From: Bradyrhizobium cenepequi
GTDB taxonomy: Bacteria; Pseudomonadota; Alphaproteobacteria; Rhizobiales; Xanthobacteraceae
DNA: 64,000 nucleotides
NCBI RefSeq assembly: GCF_020329485.1
Contig: NZ_JAGKJI010000006.1
Span: forward strand, 1-64,000
Reading direction: 5' to 3'
Below the pieces are notes generated by a model that made no database searches, was not told the origin of the DNA, and saw only the letters and a program-made list of their open reading frames with translations. Below are positions 51,164 through 60,791 of the stretch, piece by piece. The number at the start of each line of letters is the position of its first letter. Within the stretch, counting starts at the first letter, position 1. The position numbers and the translations under genes were made by a program.

Positions 51164-52933
51164 ATGCATTCGCGCTGCCATCGTGAGATTCCAGCGTCTG
51201 GCCAACGGTCTTTGCTCGGATCGATTCCGGGACGGACTACTTTTGTGTGGATCGTCGCCTTCAGCGTGTCGATCAATATGCTGCTGCTGGTCGTACCCTT
51301 TTACTCGATCGAGGTATTCGACCGGGTGCTGAGCAGCGGCAGCGTCGAGACCCTGGTTGGCCTCAGCCTCATTGCCGCAACCGCACTCATCTTCAGTGCC
51401 GCATTCGAGACCCTGCGCAACCGCCTGCTCAGTCGCTTTGCCATTCAATTCGAACACCATCTCGCCCCGATCGTCCTTGAAAGCACGATTATGGGCGGCG
51501 CCGGGCAGAACGACGGCAGGACCAACCCTCTCGTAAAGGTCCGCGAGCTCCGGAGTTTCCTGTCAGGCGGACCGGTCGGATCCTTGATCGACGCGCCGTT
51601 CCTCCCGGGCTTCGTCCTCATTCTCTTCTTTCTGCATCCTTGGTACGGCGTGATAGCCTTGATCGGAACCGCGATCCTGTTGGTGCTGGGCGCCGTAAGC
51701 CACCGGATTGCGCGGATGGAAATCGGGCAGGCGACGCAAGCGGCACTCACGACGCAGGCGGCTCTCGACGGAATCGTCCGGCATTCCGACCTGGTGCGGG
51801 CGATGGGATGGACCCGCGGCGCGATCCGCCAGTTCATGGATCTGAACGACGAAGCATTGTCGCCGGTGGTCCGCGCCAGCGAGCGCGTCTTTACCATTGC
51901 CGCAATCGCACGGATGGTGAGAACCATCTTGCAGGTTACCGCGATCGGCGCGGGTGCCTGGCTCGTGCTTCAGAACGAGGTGCTCTCCGGCAGCTTGATC
52001 GCGAGTTCGATCCTGATCGCCCGGACGCTGCAGCCGATGGAAGGCTTGATCTCGGCATGGCGTGCGCTGACATCCGCCCACGAGGCATGGAAGCAGGTCC
52101 AGGCGGCAGCGGTTCCGGTTCTCACGCGAAAGAAAAAGACGCTGCTTCCCTCGCCATCCGGAAGGATCAAGGTCGACCGGGTGACATTCCGGACCGGCGC
52201 GAGCGATCGCGCGATCCTGGCAGGCGTGACATTCGAGTGTCGCCCTTCCGCGATGGTCGCCGTCATCGGACCGACGGGCGCCGGGAAATCGACACTGCTG
52301 CGCCTGATGGCGGGCTTGGAGCGACCGAGCGGCGGCACGATCCGATTGGATCACGCCGCCCTTTCCAACTGGGAGCCCGATCAACTCGGGCAATATGTCG
52401 GCTATCTCCCGCAGGACGTGCAGCTTCTGGGCGGCACCGTGGCCGAGGCGATCGCCGGATTCGACGAGCATGCGCGCGATCAGGATATCGTCGCCGCGGC
52501 CCTGCTCGCGCAAGCCCATGACATGATCCTGTCTCTCCCCGCCGGCTACCAGACCGAGATCGGCCGCGACGGTAACAAGCTTTCCGGAGGCCAGCGCCAG
52601 CGCATCGGATTGGCGCGTGCATTCTTCGGCAATCGCAAGCTGATCCTGCTCGACGAGCCAAATGCGAACCTCGATCCGGACGGCGAGCAGGCGCTGTGTT
52701 CCGCAATCGAATTGGCGAAAGCGCGCGGCGCGTCGTTGGTGATCGTCACGCACCGGCCTCGCCTGCTCACCATCGCAGACGCAGTACTGCTGTTGAGGGA
52801 CGGCAAACAACTCGCCTTCGGCGCACCGTTCGATGTTCTTCGCGTGCCGACAGCGACGGCGCCTCCGGAGGCGCGCGTAATCCGGCGCGAGGCCGCACCC
52901 CAGAAGCTCCCAGTAAGGGGGAATGCGCGATGA
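51164..52933 (+). CDS. Type I secretion system ABC transporter/permease (PrtD-like)
   Basis: 589-residue fused permease-ATPase that would drive one-step export of the RTX protein. The N-terminal half has about six transmembrane helices, starting with FVWIVAFSVSINMLLLVVPF. The ATPase has Walker A GPTGAGKST at 369-377, the Q-loop LPQDVQL, signature LSGGQRQR, Walker B LILLDEPNANLD and the switch His in VTHR. There is no N-terminal C39 peptidase domain, as expected for substrates with a C-terminal signal. ATG 51164; its stop overlaps the next start (ATGA). Confidence 0.93.
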   Translation: MHSRCHREIPASGQRSLLGSIPGRTTFVWIVAFSVSINMLLLVVPFYSIEVFDRVLSSGSVETLVGLSLIAATALIFSAAFETLRNRLLSRFAIQFEHHLAPIVLESTIMGGAGQNDGRTNPLVKVRELRSFLSGGPVGSLIDAPFLPGFVLILFFLHPWYGVIALIGTAILLVLGAVSHRIARMEIGQATQAALTTQAALDGIVRHSDLVRAMGWTRGAIRQFMDLNDEALSPVVRASERVFTIAAIARMVRTILQVTAIGAGAWLVLQNEVLSGSLIASSILIARTLQPMEGLISAWRALTSAHEAWKQVQAAAVPVLTRKKKTLLPSPSGRIKVDRVTFRTGASDRAILAGVTFECRPSAMVAVIGPTGAGKSTLLRLMAGLERPSGGTIRLDHAALSNWEPDQLGQYVGYLPQDVQLLGGTVAEAIAGFDEHARDQDIVAAALLAQAHDMILSLPAGYQTEIGRDGNKLSGGQRQRIGLARAFFGNRKLILLDEPNANLDPDGEQALCSAIELAKARGASLVIVTHRPRLLTIADAVLLLRDGKQLAFGAPFDVLRVPTATAPPEARVIRREAAPQKLPVRGNAR

Positions 52934-54294
52934 CCCAGGACGGGCATACGGCCGGAGCCATTTGGCCTACGGCAGGCAGCGCCCAGCCGCCGATCGCGAG
53001 AGAACGGCCGCGGTCCGGTATCCGGTGGATCATAGGACTGGGATGTGTGCTGCTTGTCATCCAGTTCTGCGGCTTCGGCGTATGGGCGACCACCGTCCCG
53101 CTCCGCAGCGCCGTGGTAGCGCCCGGATTCATCAAGGTTCATTCGAAACGCAAAGCCGTGCAGCATCTCGAGGGCGGGATCATCCATTCCATTTACGTCA
53201 GGGAGAATGACCGTGTCGAAGCCGGTCAACTCATTGCCCGGCTCGAGACCGCGCAGATCGAGGCAACGCTCGGCTCGCTGGAGACAAAATTCTTCGCCGA
53301 TCTGGCGATGGAGGCGCGGTTGACGGCCGAGCAAGCTGGCGCGGCCGTAGTCCAGTTTCCGGATGAACTGCAAAAGAACGCAAGCCATCCAGCCGCGCGC
53401 ATTGCCATGCAAACCCAGGCCGGCGAATTTGCAGCGCGACTGGCCGCGATCGAGAACGAGCGCAAGGTGATCGAGCAGCAGATCGCGCAATCGACAGATT
53501 CCATCCAGGGCTTGCAAAGCAACACCAAAGGACTCGAGCAGCAACTTTCGCTGCTGCAGGAGGAGATCGCGGATACAAGCTATCTTTTGGCAAAGGGCCT
53601 TGCGCGAAAGCCACGTCTGCTGGCCCTGAAGCGGTCCGAAGCCGACACTGCGGCCCAGATCGCGCGCAATCAGGCCTCGATCGCGGAAAAGCAGGGAAAG
53701 ATTGCGGAGCTGGAGGATAAGCGGCGCCAACTCGGGTTCAATCAGGATCAGGACGTCGCCAAGCAGCTACATGCCACCAGCGAGGAGATCGGCGATCTTC
53801 GACATCGAATCGCCGCGTTGCGCGATCAGCTTAAGCGGTCCGAATTGCGTGCCCCGGAAAGCGGAAGGATCGTCGGTCTCAACACGAGAGACCTCAATGC
53901 CGTACTTGCACCTCGCGAAACACTTTTGGAAATTGTCCCAACTGAAGACCGCCTTGTCATAGAGGCAACATTGAAGCCAACGGACCGGGAAGAGGTATAT
54001 ATCGGCCAGATGGCGCGGGTGAGGGTTCATGCCCTCAATATGCGTCGCAGACCGATGCTCGATGGCAAGGTCATTGCGGTTGCTGCGGATGCCCTGACGG
54101 ACCCCAAGACGGGCGTCAACACGTATATGGCCGAGGTTGAGCTCGATGCCGATGCGCCGACGGCCCCCTATCTCTCGTCCTTGCTGCCCGGAATGCCCGT
54201 CGAAGTATTTGTCGAGACAGGAGAAAGAACCTTCGCGGAGTACCTACTGCAGCCAATGGCGCTGCGTATTAGCCGCGCGTTTAGGGAAAATTAG
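52930..54294 (+). CDS. HlyD-family membrane fusion protein of the type I secretion system
   Basis: 454-residue periplasmic adaptor (PrtE/HlyD type). One transmembrane helix lies at about 32-53 (WIIGLGCVLLVIQFCGFGVW). The lipoyl-like domain with VKVHSKRKAVQHLEGGII-type sequence (KRKAVQHLEGGIIHSIYV) follows. A long coiled coil spans about 95-300, and the beta-barrel ends with LPGMPVEVFVETGERT. ATG 52930 overlaps the transporter stop. No TolC-like gene follows, so an outer-membrane channel encoded elsewhere must be used. Confidence 0.93.
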   Translation: MTQDGHTAGAIWPTAGSAQPPIARERPRSGIRWIIGLGCVLLVIQFCGFGVWATTVPLRSAVVAPGFIKVHSKRKAVQHLEGGIIHSIYVRENDRVEAGQLIARLETAQIEATLGSLETKFFADLAMEARLTAEQAGAAVVQFPDELQKNASHPAARIAMQTQAGEFAARLAAIENERKVIEQQIAQSTDSIQGLQSNTKGLEQQLSLLQEEIADTSYLLAKGLARKPRLLALKRSEADTAAQIARNQASIAEKQGKIAELEDKRRQLGFNQDQDVAKQLHATSEEIGDLRHRIAALRDQLKRSELRAPESGRIVGLNTRDLNAVLAPRETLLEIVPTEDRLVIEATLKPTDREEVYIGQMARVRVHALNMRRRPMLDGKVIAVAADALTDPKTGVNTYMAEVELDADAPTAPYLSSLLPGMPVEVFVETGERTFAEYLLQPMALRISRAFREN

Positions 54295-54336
54295 TTGCTG
54301 GCGCAGTGCCGGCTGAACCTATAGCGGGAGCCGCCC

Positions 54337-55527
54337 GTGCATGAGATCAGCAAAGCACCACTTTTCGCACAGACAGGACATTTAGATCACGCCGAATCCC
54401 CGCCTCTTGATGCCCAGGATCTCGAACTGCATGGGCCAAGTCCACACCGCAGGATCATGGAACATTTCGGCAAGGCGGTCGCGGAACTTCTTAATTGCGG
54501 CAGCTGCTATGTCGCAATCATGTCTCCTTCGGCCGGGGCGCAACTGGAAGAGGTCCGTATCGGGAATGCCATAATCGATCCGTCGTGCACGATGACAGTG
54601 GCTCGTATTGCACGCAAAGGTGCTGGTGCGGACTGCGCGCTTCTAGAGCCGATCAATGCGCGCACGGCATTCGTGCGCAAATTGATCGGCTCCGAGCCAG
54701 GATCGAAAAGTCATTCGGTGATTGGGCGGTTCGCCTCTCGTGAGCGTACGACGGTCGTGTTCGTCGCGGGATGGCGATCGGCGGCGCTCGTTCAAGCCGA
54801 AATTCCCTGCCTTGCGCGCGCGGTTCGGACGCTCTGGGAAACCGTCAATTCAAGCGCGTGGCCATCGCTGACCCCGGATGTAGATGCTCAAGTCTTGCTG
54901 GAAGAGCTCGCGTTCCCTGCCCTCGTCACCGACGAAGGCTTGAATATTCATGGCGTCAATCGCGGCGGGCGCGCGCTATTGGCAAAGGGCGAGCTTCTCA
55001 AGATGCAGGGTGGCAAGCTCGTCGGCGCAAGCGGTTCTGTGACCGACAGTTTGCGGCGCGCGGTTCGAGAGGCGTTGATGACGCGTGCCGGGCAGGTCTC
55101 GTTCGACCGAACGGTGCCTCTGTCGACCGAGCGTCAGCAGTTTGCCTTTGCCAAGATCGGCGCCCTTCCGACGCATCGCGATGCGCAGAAGGCCCTGGTG
55201 ATCGTGCCGCAATTCGACGAAGTGCTCGGTGCGCAGCGCATCGCGGCCGCATTCGGATTGAACTGGGCCGAAGAGAGAATTATCGCACGGATCCTTCAAT
55301 TCCAATGTCCGCGCGACATCGGTGCCGACCTGCGTCTGACCGAAGCCACTGTCAGGACTTACACCAAGCGCATCATGCTGAAATTAGGAATTAATCGACA
55401 GTCCGAGTTCTTCTTGCTCTATCATCTCACACAATCTCCTTTCGGCGCGGGCAGGCGTGAGACGGCGGTGGGCCACGCTCTGTCCGAATTTCGCCCGAAA
55501 GGAAACGACCCTGCGCTGGATAGCTGA
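54337..55527 (+). CDS. LuxR-type transcriptional regulator
   Basis: 396-residue protein from GTG 54337 with GGGAG upstream. The C-terminal LuxR-like helix-turn-helix covers about residues 305-365: NWAEERIIARILQ, DIGADLRLTEATVRTYTKRI and LGINRQSEFF. The central part (LEELAFPALVTDEGLNIHGVN, in two pieces) resembles a PAS-type fold. The N-terminal 190 residues have no family I recognise, and no receiver domain is seen. It lies 42 bases after the fusion protein on the same strand, so it probably controls the secretion locus. The DNA target and ligand are unknown. Confidence 0.8.
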   Translation: MHEISKAPLFAQTGHLDHAESPPLDAQDLELHGPSPHRRIMEHFGKAVAELLNCGSCYVAIMSPSAGAQLEEVRIGNAIIDPSCTMTVARIARKGAGADCALLEPINARTAFVRKLIGSEPGSKSHSVIGRFASRERTTVVFVAGWRSAALVQAEIPCLARAVRTLWETVNSSAWPSLTPDVDAQVLLEELAFPALVTDEGLNIHGVNRGGRALLAKGELLKMQGGKLVGASGSVTDSLRRAVREALMTRAGQVSFDRTVPLSTERQQFAFAKIGALPTHRDAQKALVIVPQFDEVLGAQRIAAAFGLNWAEERIIARILQFQCPRDIGADLRLTEATVRTYTKRIMLKLGINRQSEFFLLYHLTQSPFGAGRRETAVGHALSEFRPKGNDPALDS

Positions 55528-55541
55528 TAAGCTTCTGCCAA

Positions 55542-56555
55542 ATGATATTCAGGCCGTTCACCATATGCCCGGGATTCGTGCGGGCAGTCTTAGCACTTGC
55601 AGCCGCAATCGGTTTTGCCTGCTCCGCTCGCGCGGAGAACATCGAGCTGGGACTGCCGGTCGGCTGCGAGATCGGCCAGACCTGCTATATCCAGAACTAT
55701 GTTGATGACGACCCCTCGCAGTCGAGCCGCGATTACAAATGCGGCACGCTCACTTACGACAGACACAACGGAACGGACTTTCGCGTACCCTCGCTCGCGG
55801 CACAAAGGTCCGGCGTGGACGTGCTCGCTTCCGCAAGCGGCCGCGTTCTTCGCGCGCGCGACGGCGTACCCGACGCTGTCGGCAAGCCGGCCCGTGAGGC
55901 CGTACGCGACGTTGAATGCGGCAACGGCATCGTCATCGAGCATCCCGGCGGCTGGGAAACGCAGTACTGCCATATGGCGAACGGCAGCCTGGCGGTGAAG
56001 CCCGGCGACGACGTTGCCCGCGGGCAGCGGCTCGGCCGCATCGGTCTCTCCGGCCTGACCGAATATCCTCATTTGCATTTCACCGTCAGGTACCGGGGCG
56101 CAATGGTAGACCCCTTCGCCTATGGTGCCGCTCCCGGTTCATGCGGCGGCGGCGAATCTCTCTGGCAGCCGGCGTTCCGTGCGCAGCTTGCCTATCAGGA
56201 CAGAGCCGTCCTGAACGCCGGATTCATGAGCGGTCCCCCGACCATGGAACTGATTGAGGAGGCACGCGCGGACGAGCAGTCGCTGTCCGCCAATTCCCCG
56301 GCACTCGTTGCTTTTGTCCGTGCCATAGGGCTGAAGGCCGGGGACGTTCAAGGGCTCGTGATCAAGGACCCGCAGGGACAAGTCCTCGCCGAAAATCGAG
56401 CCGCGCCGCTTCAGAGCAACAAGGCGCAGTACATGTTGTTCGCGGGCAAGAAGCGCCCGCCAAACGGGTGGGACCATGGCACCTACAAGGCGACCTATAC
56501 CGTCGAACGCGACGGCAAGGTCGTCTTGGAAAAGCGGTTGGAACTAGCGCTATAA
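55542..56555 (+). CDS. Secreted M23-family (LytM-like) metallopeptidase
   Basis: 337-residue exported protein; the signal peptide is [17 protein letters not shown]. The M23 zinc site has His and Asp in HNGTDFRVP and HLHF after EYP, with CHM in between, so the enzyme appears active on peptidoglycan cross-links. The C-terminal third is a separate domain without a known family. ATG 55542, 14 bases after the LuxR gene. It may belong to the secretion locus, possibly opening the wall, or be an unrelated neighbour. Confidence 0.85.
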   Translation: MIFRPFTICPGFVRAVLALAAAIGFACSARAENIELGLPVGCEIGQTCYIQNYVDDDPSQSSRDYKCGTLTYDRHNGTDFRVPSLAAQRSGVDVLASASGRVLRARDGVPDAVGKPAREAVRDVECGNGIVIEHPGGWETQYCHMANGSLAVKPGDDVARGQRLGRIGLSGLTEYPHLHFTVRYRGAMVDPFAYGAAPGSCGGGESLWQPAFRAQLAYQDRAVLNAGFMSGPPTMELIEEARADEQSLSANSPALVAFVRAIGLKAGDVQGLVIKDPQGQVLAENRAAPLQSNKAQYMLFAGKKRPPNGWDHGTYKATYTVERDGKVVLEKRLELAL

Positions 56556-56713
56556 CCCACGCGGGATGCCGGCTTGGGCGATCCGTCTTCCTCAGGGCTA
56601 GGGTGGACGACCTTCTACCGCCCTCGGCTCCCCGGCTCTTGCGCGCCTCTCGGAACGACGACTCGGTTGCCGGAATGGCCCGCGCCCGCTATAGGGCGTG
56701 GAGAGGAAGAGTC

Positions 56714-57529
56714 ATGGCCGATATGCGCTTGATCGTTGCGGGGGCCGGCGGCCGGATGGGCCGCGCCTTGACTCGCGCCATCTCGGAGACGCCGGGCGCG
56801 GTTCTGACCGGTGCGCTGGAAGCGCCCGGATCCGAGCTCCTCGGGGAGGACGCCGGCGTGCTTGCGGGCCTGCCGGCCAACGGCGTCAGATTGTCGGCTG
56901 ACCTTTGGACGCTTTCGGCCAATGCCGACGGCATCCTGGATTTCACCGCGCCGGCGGCGACCATTGCCAATGTCGCGATCGCGGTCGAGCGTGGCCTCGT
57001 CCATGTCATCGGCACCACCGGGCTCTCGGCGTCCGATGACGCGGTGATCCGAAGCGTCACCAACCGCGCCGTCGTGGTGAAGTCCGGCAATATGAGTCTC
57101 GGCGTCAATCTCCTGGCGGCCCTCGTCAAGCAGGTTGCGAAATCGCTCGATGATGCCTTCGATATCGAGATCGTCGAGATGCACCACAAGGCCAAGGTCG
57201 ACGCGCCCTCCGGCACCGCCCTCCTGCTCGGCGAAGCCGCCGCTGCTGGCCGTGGCATTGCGCTCGACAAGCACTCGGTGCGTGGCCGCGATGGCCACAC
57301 CGGCGCGCGCCGGAGCGGCGATATCGGCTTTGCGTCGCTGCGCGGCGGCACCGTGACCGGCGATCACAGCGTCATCTTTGCCGGCCGGCAGGAGCGCATC
57401 ACACTGTCGCACCACGCCGAGGACCGCATGCTCTTTGCGCATGGCGCAATCAAGGCGGCGCTGTGGGCACACGGCAAGAAGCCCGGGCTATACTCCATGA
57501 TGGATGTGCTGGGGCTCTCTGACGTCTAA
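56714..57529 (+). CDS. dapB: 4-hydroxy-tetrahydrodipicolinate reductase
   Basis: NAD(P)H-dependent reductase in lysine and meso-diaminopimelate synthesis. From ATG 56714 (AGAGGAAG upstream) it has 271 residues. The nucleotide site is [12 protein letters not shown], and catalysis involves [36 protein letters not shown] completes the substrate region, split by short loops. The stop TAA is followed directly by a family D repeat. It marks the return to core genes after the secretion locus. Confidence 0.97.
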   Translation: MADMRLIVAGAGGRMGRALTRAISETPGAVLTGALEAPGSELLGEDAGVLAGLPANGVRLSADLWTLSANADGILDFTAPAATIANVAIAVERGLVHVIGTTGLSASDDAVIRSVTNRAVVVKSGNMSLGVNLLAALVKQVAKSLDDAFDIEIVEMHHKAKVDAPSGTALLLGEAAAAGRGIALDKHSVRGRDGHTGARRSGDIGFASLRGGTVTGDHSVIFAGRQERITLSHHAEDRMLFAHGAIKAALWAHGKKPGLYSMMDVLGLSDV

Positions 57530-57578
57530 CGCATGGTCCGGAAAAGTGGGATCGGTGATCCGAAATGATCATGCTCAA
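57528..57578. repeat. Family D palindromic repeat after dapB
   Basis: TAACGCATGGTCCGGAAAAG with GTGATCCGAAATGATCATGC. It begins at the dapB stop and ends just upstream of gpmA. Confidence 0.8.
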
Positions 57579-57596
57579 ACAAGAACGGAATTTGGA

Positions 57597-58220
57597 ATGA
57601 GCGATCGTCTTCTTGTGCTGGTGCGCCACGGCCAGAGTGAGTGGAATCTGAAGAATCTCTTCACCGGTTGGAAAGACCCCGGTCTCACCGAGCAGGGCAT
57701 TGCCGAAGCGAAGGAGGCCGGCCGCAAGTTGAGGGCGCAAGGACTGTCGTTCGACATCGCTTTTACGTCGGTGTTGAAGCGCGCGCAGCATACGCTCGAT
57801 CTGGCGCTTGCTGAAATCGGTCAGACCGGATTGAAGACGCTCAAGGACCTCGCGCTCAATGAACGCGACTACGGCGATCTTTCCGGTCTCAACAAGGATG
57901 ACGCCCGCAAGAAGTGGGGCGAGGAGCAAGTCCATATCTGGCGCCGCTCCTACGATGTGTCGCCGCCCGGCGGCGAAAGCCTGAAGGACACGCTGGCGCG
58001 CACGCTGCCCTATTACGTGCAGGAGATCCTGCCCTGCGTGCTGCGCGGCGAGCGTACGCTGGTCGCCGCTCACGGCAATTCGCTGCGCGCGCTGATCATG
58101 GTGCTGGAGAAACTGTCGCCCGAGCAGATCCTGAAGCGCGAGCTCGCGACCGGTGCGCCGATCATCTATCGGCTCAACGCCGACTCCACCGTCGCCTCAA
58201 AACTCGATCTGGCGGCGTGA
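57597..58220 (+). CDS. gpmA: 2,3-bisphosphoglycerate-dependent phosphoglycerate mutase
   Basis: Interconverts 3- and 2-phosphoglycerate in glycolysis. From ATG 57597 the product has 207 residues, the short alphaproteobacterial form. [17 protein letters not shown] holds the phospho-His, with [14 protein letters not shown] and the second His in [11 protein letters not shown]. Complete and typical. Confidence 0.96.
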   Translation: MSDRLLVLVRHGQSEWNLKNLFTGWKDPGLTEQGIAEAKEAGRKLRAQGLSFDIAFTSVLKRAQHTLDLALAEIGQTGLKTLKDLALNERDYGDLSGLNKDDARKKWGEEQVHIWRRSYDVSPPGGESLKDTLARTLPYYVQEILPCVLRGERTLVAAHGNSLRALIMVLEKLSPEQILKRELATGAPIIYRLNADSTVASKLDLAA

Positions 58221-58224
58221 CGTT

Positions 58225-58686
58225 ATGGGCATTGCAGCACCTGACCTGTCGAATGAATGGGACAGGGACAAGCTGCGCAATTGGATGGCAAATGCGAAGC
58301 GGCATAACCGAAATGATATTTACCAAGCCGCTTTTCGACAGCTGTGCCGGATCGAAGGAAGAAATATAGACGACCCTTTAGAGGCAGAATTCGCCATTGT
58401 GATGAGAGCCCTGGAAGAAGCGCTCTCCGAGGAAAGCGGCACCACAAAACGCCTAAACCGAACGCGCCAAAAGTTGAACAGGGTAGGCGTAAGGCAGACT
58501 TTGGCAGATTTGGCGATGAAGCCAACTCCTTCCACCGGATTCCTCAAACTTGTGGAGTTTGGCATGGCTGCAGAACTTTCGGCGGAGGCTTTGATCCTGA
58601 AGTACGAAGGTGAGTTCGTTCCAGCAGTGGTCTCCGCCGCCAAGAAGCGTTTGGCAGAATATGAAATTCTGAACTCTCCGGCTTAA
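58225..58686 (+). CDS. Hypothetical protein, possibly acquired
   Basis: 153-residue basic, mostly helical protein without signal peptide or membrane segment. It begins MGIAAPDLSNEWDRDKLRNW. I recognise no family. Its codons are richer in A and T than those of neighbours (for example runs such as GGAAGAAATATAGACG), which suggests transfer. It follows gpmA after 4 bases, so read-through from gpmA would express it. The product has features of small regulator or toxin-antitoxin-type proteins, but nothing specific. Confidence 0.6.
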   Translation: MGIAAPDLSNEWDRDKLRNWMANAKRHNRNDIYQAAFRQLCRIEGRNIDDPLEAEFAIVMRALEEALSEESGTTKRLNRTRQKLNRVGVRQTLADLAMKPTPSTGFLKLVEFGMAAELSAEALILKYEGEFVPAVVSAAKKRLAEYEILNSPA

Positions 58687-58698
58687 TTTTCGACGAGG

Positions 58699-59239
58699 GT
58701 GTTCACGGTGACCGGCGACGTCGAGATTTGTGTTCTTACCGATCCCGTCGCTGACACAACACTCGATCAATTGGCATTGGTCTTGGTCGATTGCATCGAA
58801 GGGGGCGCTAGCGTCAGCTTCATGGCGCCGTTTACGCAAGCCGACGGGCTTGTGTTCTTCCGAAAAGTGGCAGCTTCGGTCGCGTCAGGCGACACCGTGC
58901 TGCTCGCAGCAAAGCTCGATGGCAAGATGGTGGGGCACGGTCCAGCTGGGTCTCGACACGCCGCCCAACCAGCCGCACCGCGCCGATCTGAAGAAGATGC
59001 TGGTACACCGTTCCGCCCGCGGGCGCGGCATCGGTGCAGCGCTGATGGCGCAGATCGAAGTCGAAGCGATCAGGCGCGGCCGCTGGCTGCTCGTGCTCGA
59101 CACCGTGCCGGGCGAAAACGGCTATCGCCTGTACAAGCGTGCAGGCTGGACCGAGAGCGGGATCATCCCGAACTACGCGCTGTTCCCCGACGGCCGGCTC
59201 TGCGACACCGCGGTGTTCTGGAAGCGACTGGATAAGTAG
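58699..59239 (+). pseudogene. GNAT acetyltransferase, broken by a frameshift
   Basis: An N-terminal part in one frame (EICVLTDPVADTTLDQL to LLAAKLDGKMVG) continues in another frame as TVQLGLDTPPNQP, then ARGRGIGAALMAQIE and DTAVFWKRLDK. The break is in the G-run at 58932-58935: one G too many in GTGGGGCACGG. Removing it restores a full GNAT protein of about 179 residues with the acetyl-CoA loop RGRGIGAALM. It may be a true pseudogene or a sequencing error in a homopolymer. Start GTG 58699 is provisional. Confidence 0.8.
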
Positions 59240-59300
59240 GGCTTGTAGAGCGGGCAAAGCGAAGCGTGCACATCCTACGAACCAGGAAATCACCGCTTCG

Positions 59301-60197
59301 CTATTGCAAGCCTAGCTGCCCGGCTTCCCAGCCGAGCATCGCCTGCTTGCGGGTGATGCCCCAATGATAGCCAGTGAGCGCGCCGCTTTTGCCGAGCGCG
59401 CGATGGCAGGGTACTACGAACGACACGGGGTTGCGGCCGACCGCGGCGCCGACGGCACGCGAGGCTTTTGGGCTGTTGATCCTGCAAGCGATGTCGGAAT
59501 AGGAAACTGCGCGCCCCATTGGGATTTTGAGCAGTGTCTCCCATACGCGCACCTCGAAATCGGTGCCGATCAGGACCACGCGCAGCGGCTGGTCCGGCCG
59601 CCACAGCTTCGGATCGAAGACGCGCTGTGCAATCGGAGCGGTGCCTTCGGTGTCCTCTACATAGGTCGCGTTCGGCCAGCGCCGTCGTAGGTCGGCAAAG
59701 GCGGTTGCTTCGTCCCCGGGATCGGCGAAGGCGAGACCGGCCAGGCCGCGGCTGGTGCCAATCACGATCGCGGTTCCGAATGGCGAGGGATGGAAGCCGT
59801 AGTGCAGCGTCATGCCGGCGCCGCCGTTCTTCCATTCGCCCGGCGACATTGCTTCATGGGTGACGAAGAGATCGTGCAACCGGCCCGGGCCCGAGAGCCC
59901 GGAATCGAGCGCGGCATCGAGCACGCTGGCCGAATCGCGGAGCAGGTTCTTGGCATGGTCGAGGGTGAGCGCTTGCATGAACGCTTTTGGCGTAAGCCCC
60001 GCCCAGCGCCGGAACAGGTGGTGCAACTCGTCAGGCGTCACGCCGGCGGCATCCGCCACCGCCTCGATGGTCGGTTGCGCGCGCCAGCGCTCCGAGATGA
60101 AGGCGATCGCGCGCCGTACCGAATCGTAGTCGCGCAGCGCGGCGCTCTCGAGACCCGGTTTGGCCAGATGCTGGTCATGGATGGCAAGTGTCATCAT
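59301..60197 (-). CDS. Ada-like AraC-type regulator fused to methylguanine-DNA methyltransferase
   Basis: 298-residue fusion. Residues 20-115 form an AraC-type helix-turn-helix domain (IEAVADAAGVTPDELHHLFR, GLTPKAFMQAL). Residues 130-298 form an O6-alkylguanine-DNA alkyltransferase with the acceptor Cys in VVPCHRALG. The N-terminal zinc/methylphosphotriester domain of classical Ada (Cys38 in E. coli) is absent, so it cannot sense phosphotriesters in the usual way. It probably repairs alkylated guanine and may regulate. ATG 60197 or 60194. Confidence 0.9.
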   Translation of the reverse strand: MMTLAIHDQHLAKPGLESAALRDYDSVRRAIAFISERWRAQPTIEAVADAAGVTPDELHHLFRRWAGLTPKAFMQALTLDHAKNLLRDSASVLDAALDSGLSGPGRLHDLFVTHEAMSPGEWKNGGAGMTLHYGFHPSPFGTAIVIGTSRGLAGLAFADPGDEATAFADLRRRWPNATYVEDTEGTAPIAQRVFDPKLWRPDQPLRVVLIGTDFEVRVWETLLKIPMGRAVSYSDIACRINSPKASRAVGAAVGRNPVSFVVPCHRALGKSGALTGYHWGITRKQAMLGWEAGQLGLQ

Positions 60198-60250
60198 GGG
60201 CCTGATTTAGGGCACATGCGGCTGTTCAACCACCCGTTTTCCGACAACCT

Positions 60251-60769
60251 TCAGTGAATCGGATTATAGGTCGGTCCGCGCTTGGCGGCATTCAGCGCGG
60301 CGATTAAGGCCTTGGCAAAGCTCGCTTTTTCGTCCGGCCCCAGGAAGCTGCCGATGTCGACGCGGCGTCCTCTGGAAACCAGGTAGAGCCGCTCGATGCC
60401 AAACTCGGCGTCGACCTGCTGCTCGAACTGCACCCAGAGCGGATTGAGCACCCATTCCGCGACATGGCCACGATGGTTGACCCGGCGCACCCGCAATTCC
60501 GATGGCGTCACTGTGACTTCCTCGCAGGCCAGGGCTGTGCGGAAATTGACGCGGAAGGCCCAATAGATGACGAGCACGTCGAGGCCGAAGAAGCCGAACA
60601 CCGGCCAGGCGCCCATCCACCAGAACACGATGCCGGCAGCAAAACTGACCGCGCTGACGATGCTCATCAGCACGATGAAGCCGCCGCGGCTGAGCGAGCG
60701 ATGTGGCGTCAGCAGCGCCGAGAACAGCTTTGGTTCAAGCGCCGGGTCAAAGTCGTTGCCTGCGGTCAT
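60251..60769 (-). CDS. DUF2244 membrane protein
   Basis: 172-residue protein of the DUF2244 family. Two transmembrane helices lie at about 30-75 (FIVLMSIVSAVSFAAGIVFW, VFGFFGLDVLVIYWAF), followed by a cytoplasmic beta-rich domain with VTPSELRVRR and SFLGPDEKASFAKAL. Function is unknown. Its ATG at 60769 faces the nth start on the other strand; the two genes share a promoter region of almost no length. This DUF2244-nth divergent pair is common in Rhizobiales. Confidence 0.85.
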   Translation of the reverse strand: MTAGNDFDPALEPKLFSALLTPHRSLSRGGFIVLMSIVSAVSFAAGIVFWWMGAWPVFGFFGLDVLVIYWAFRVNFRTALACEEVTVTPSELRVRRVNHRGHVAEWVLNPLWVQFEQQVDAEFGIERLYLVSRGRRVDIGSFLGPDEKASFAKALIAALNAAKRGPTYNPIH

Positions 60770-60791
60770 GGCTCACCAGTATATGCCGATC

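Noticed and set aside
55590..55598. TTAGCACTT, like the left half of a CIRCE operator
   Set aside because: Inside the M23 peptidase gene, with no inverted right half nine bases later; chance match.
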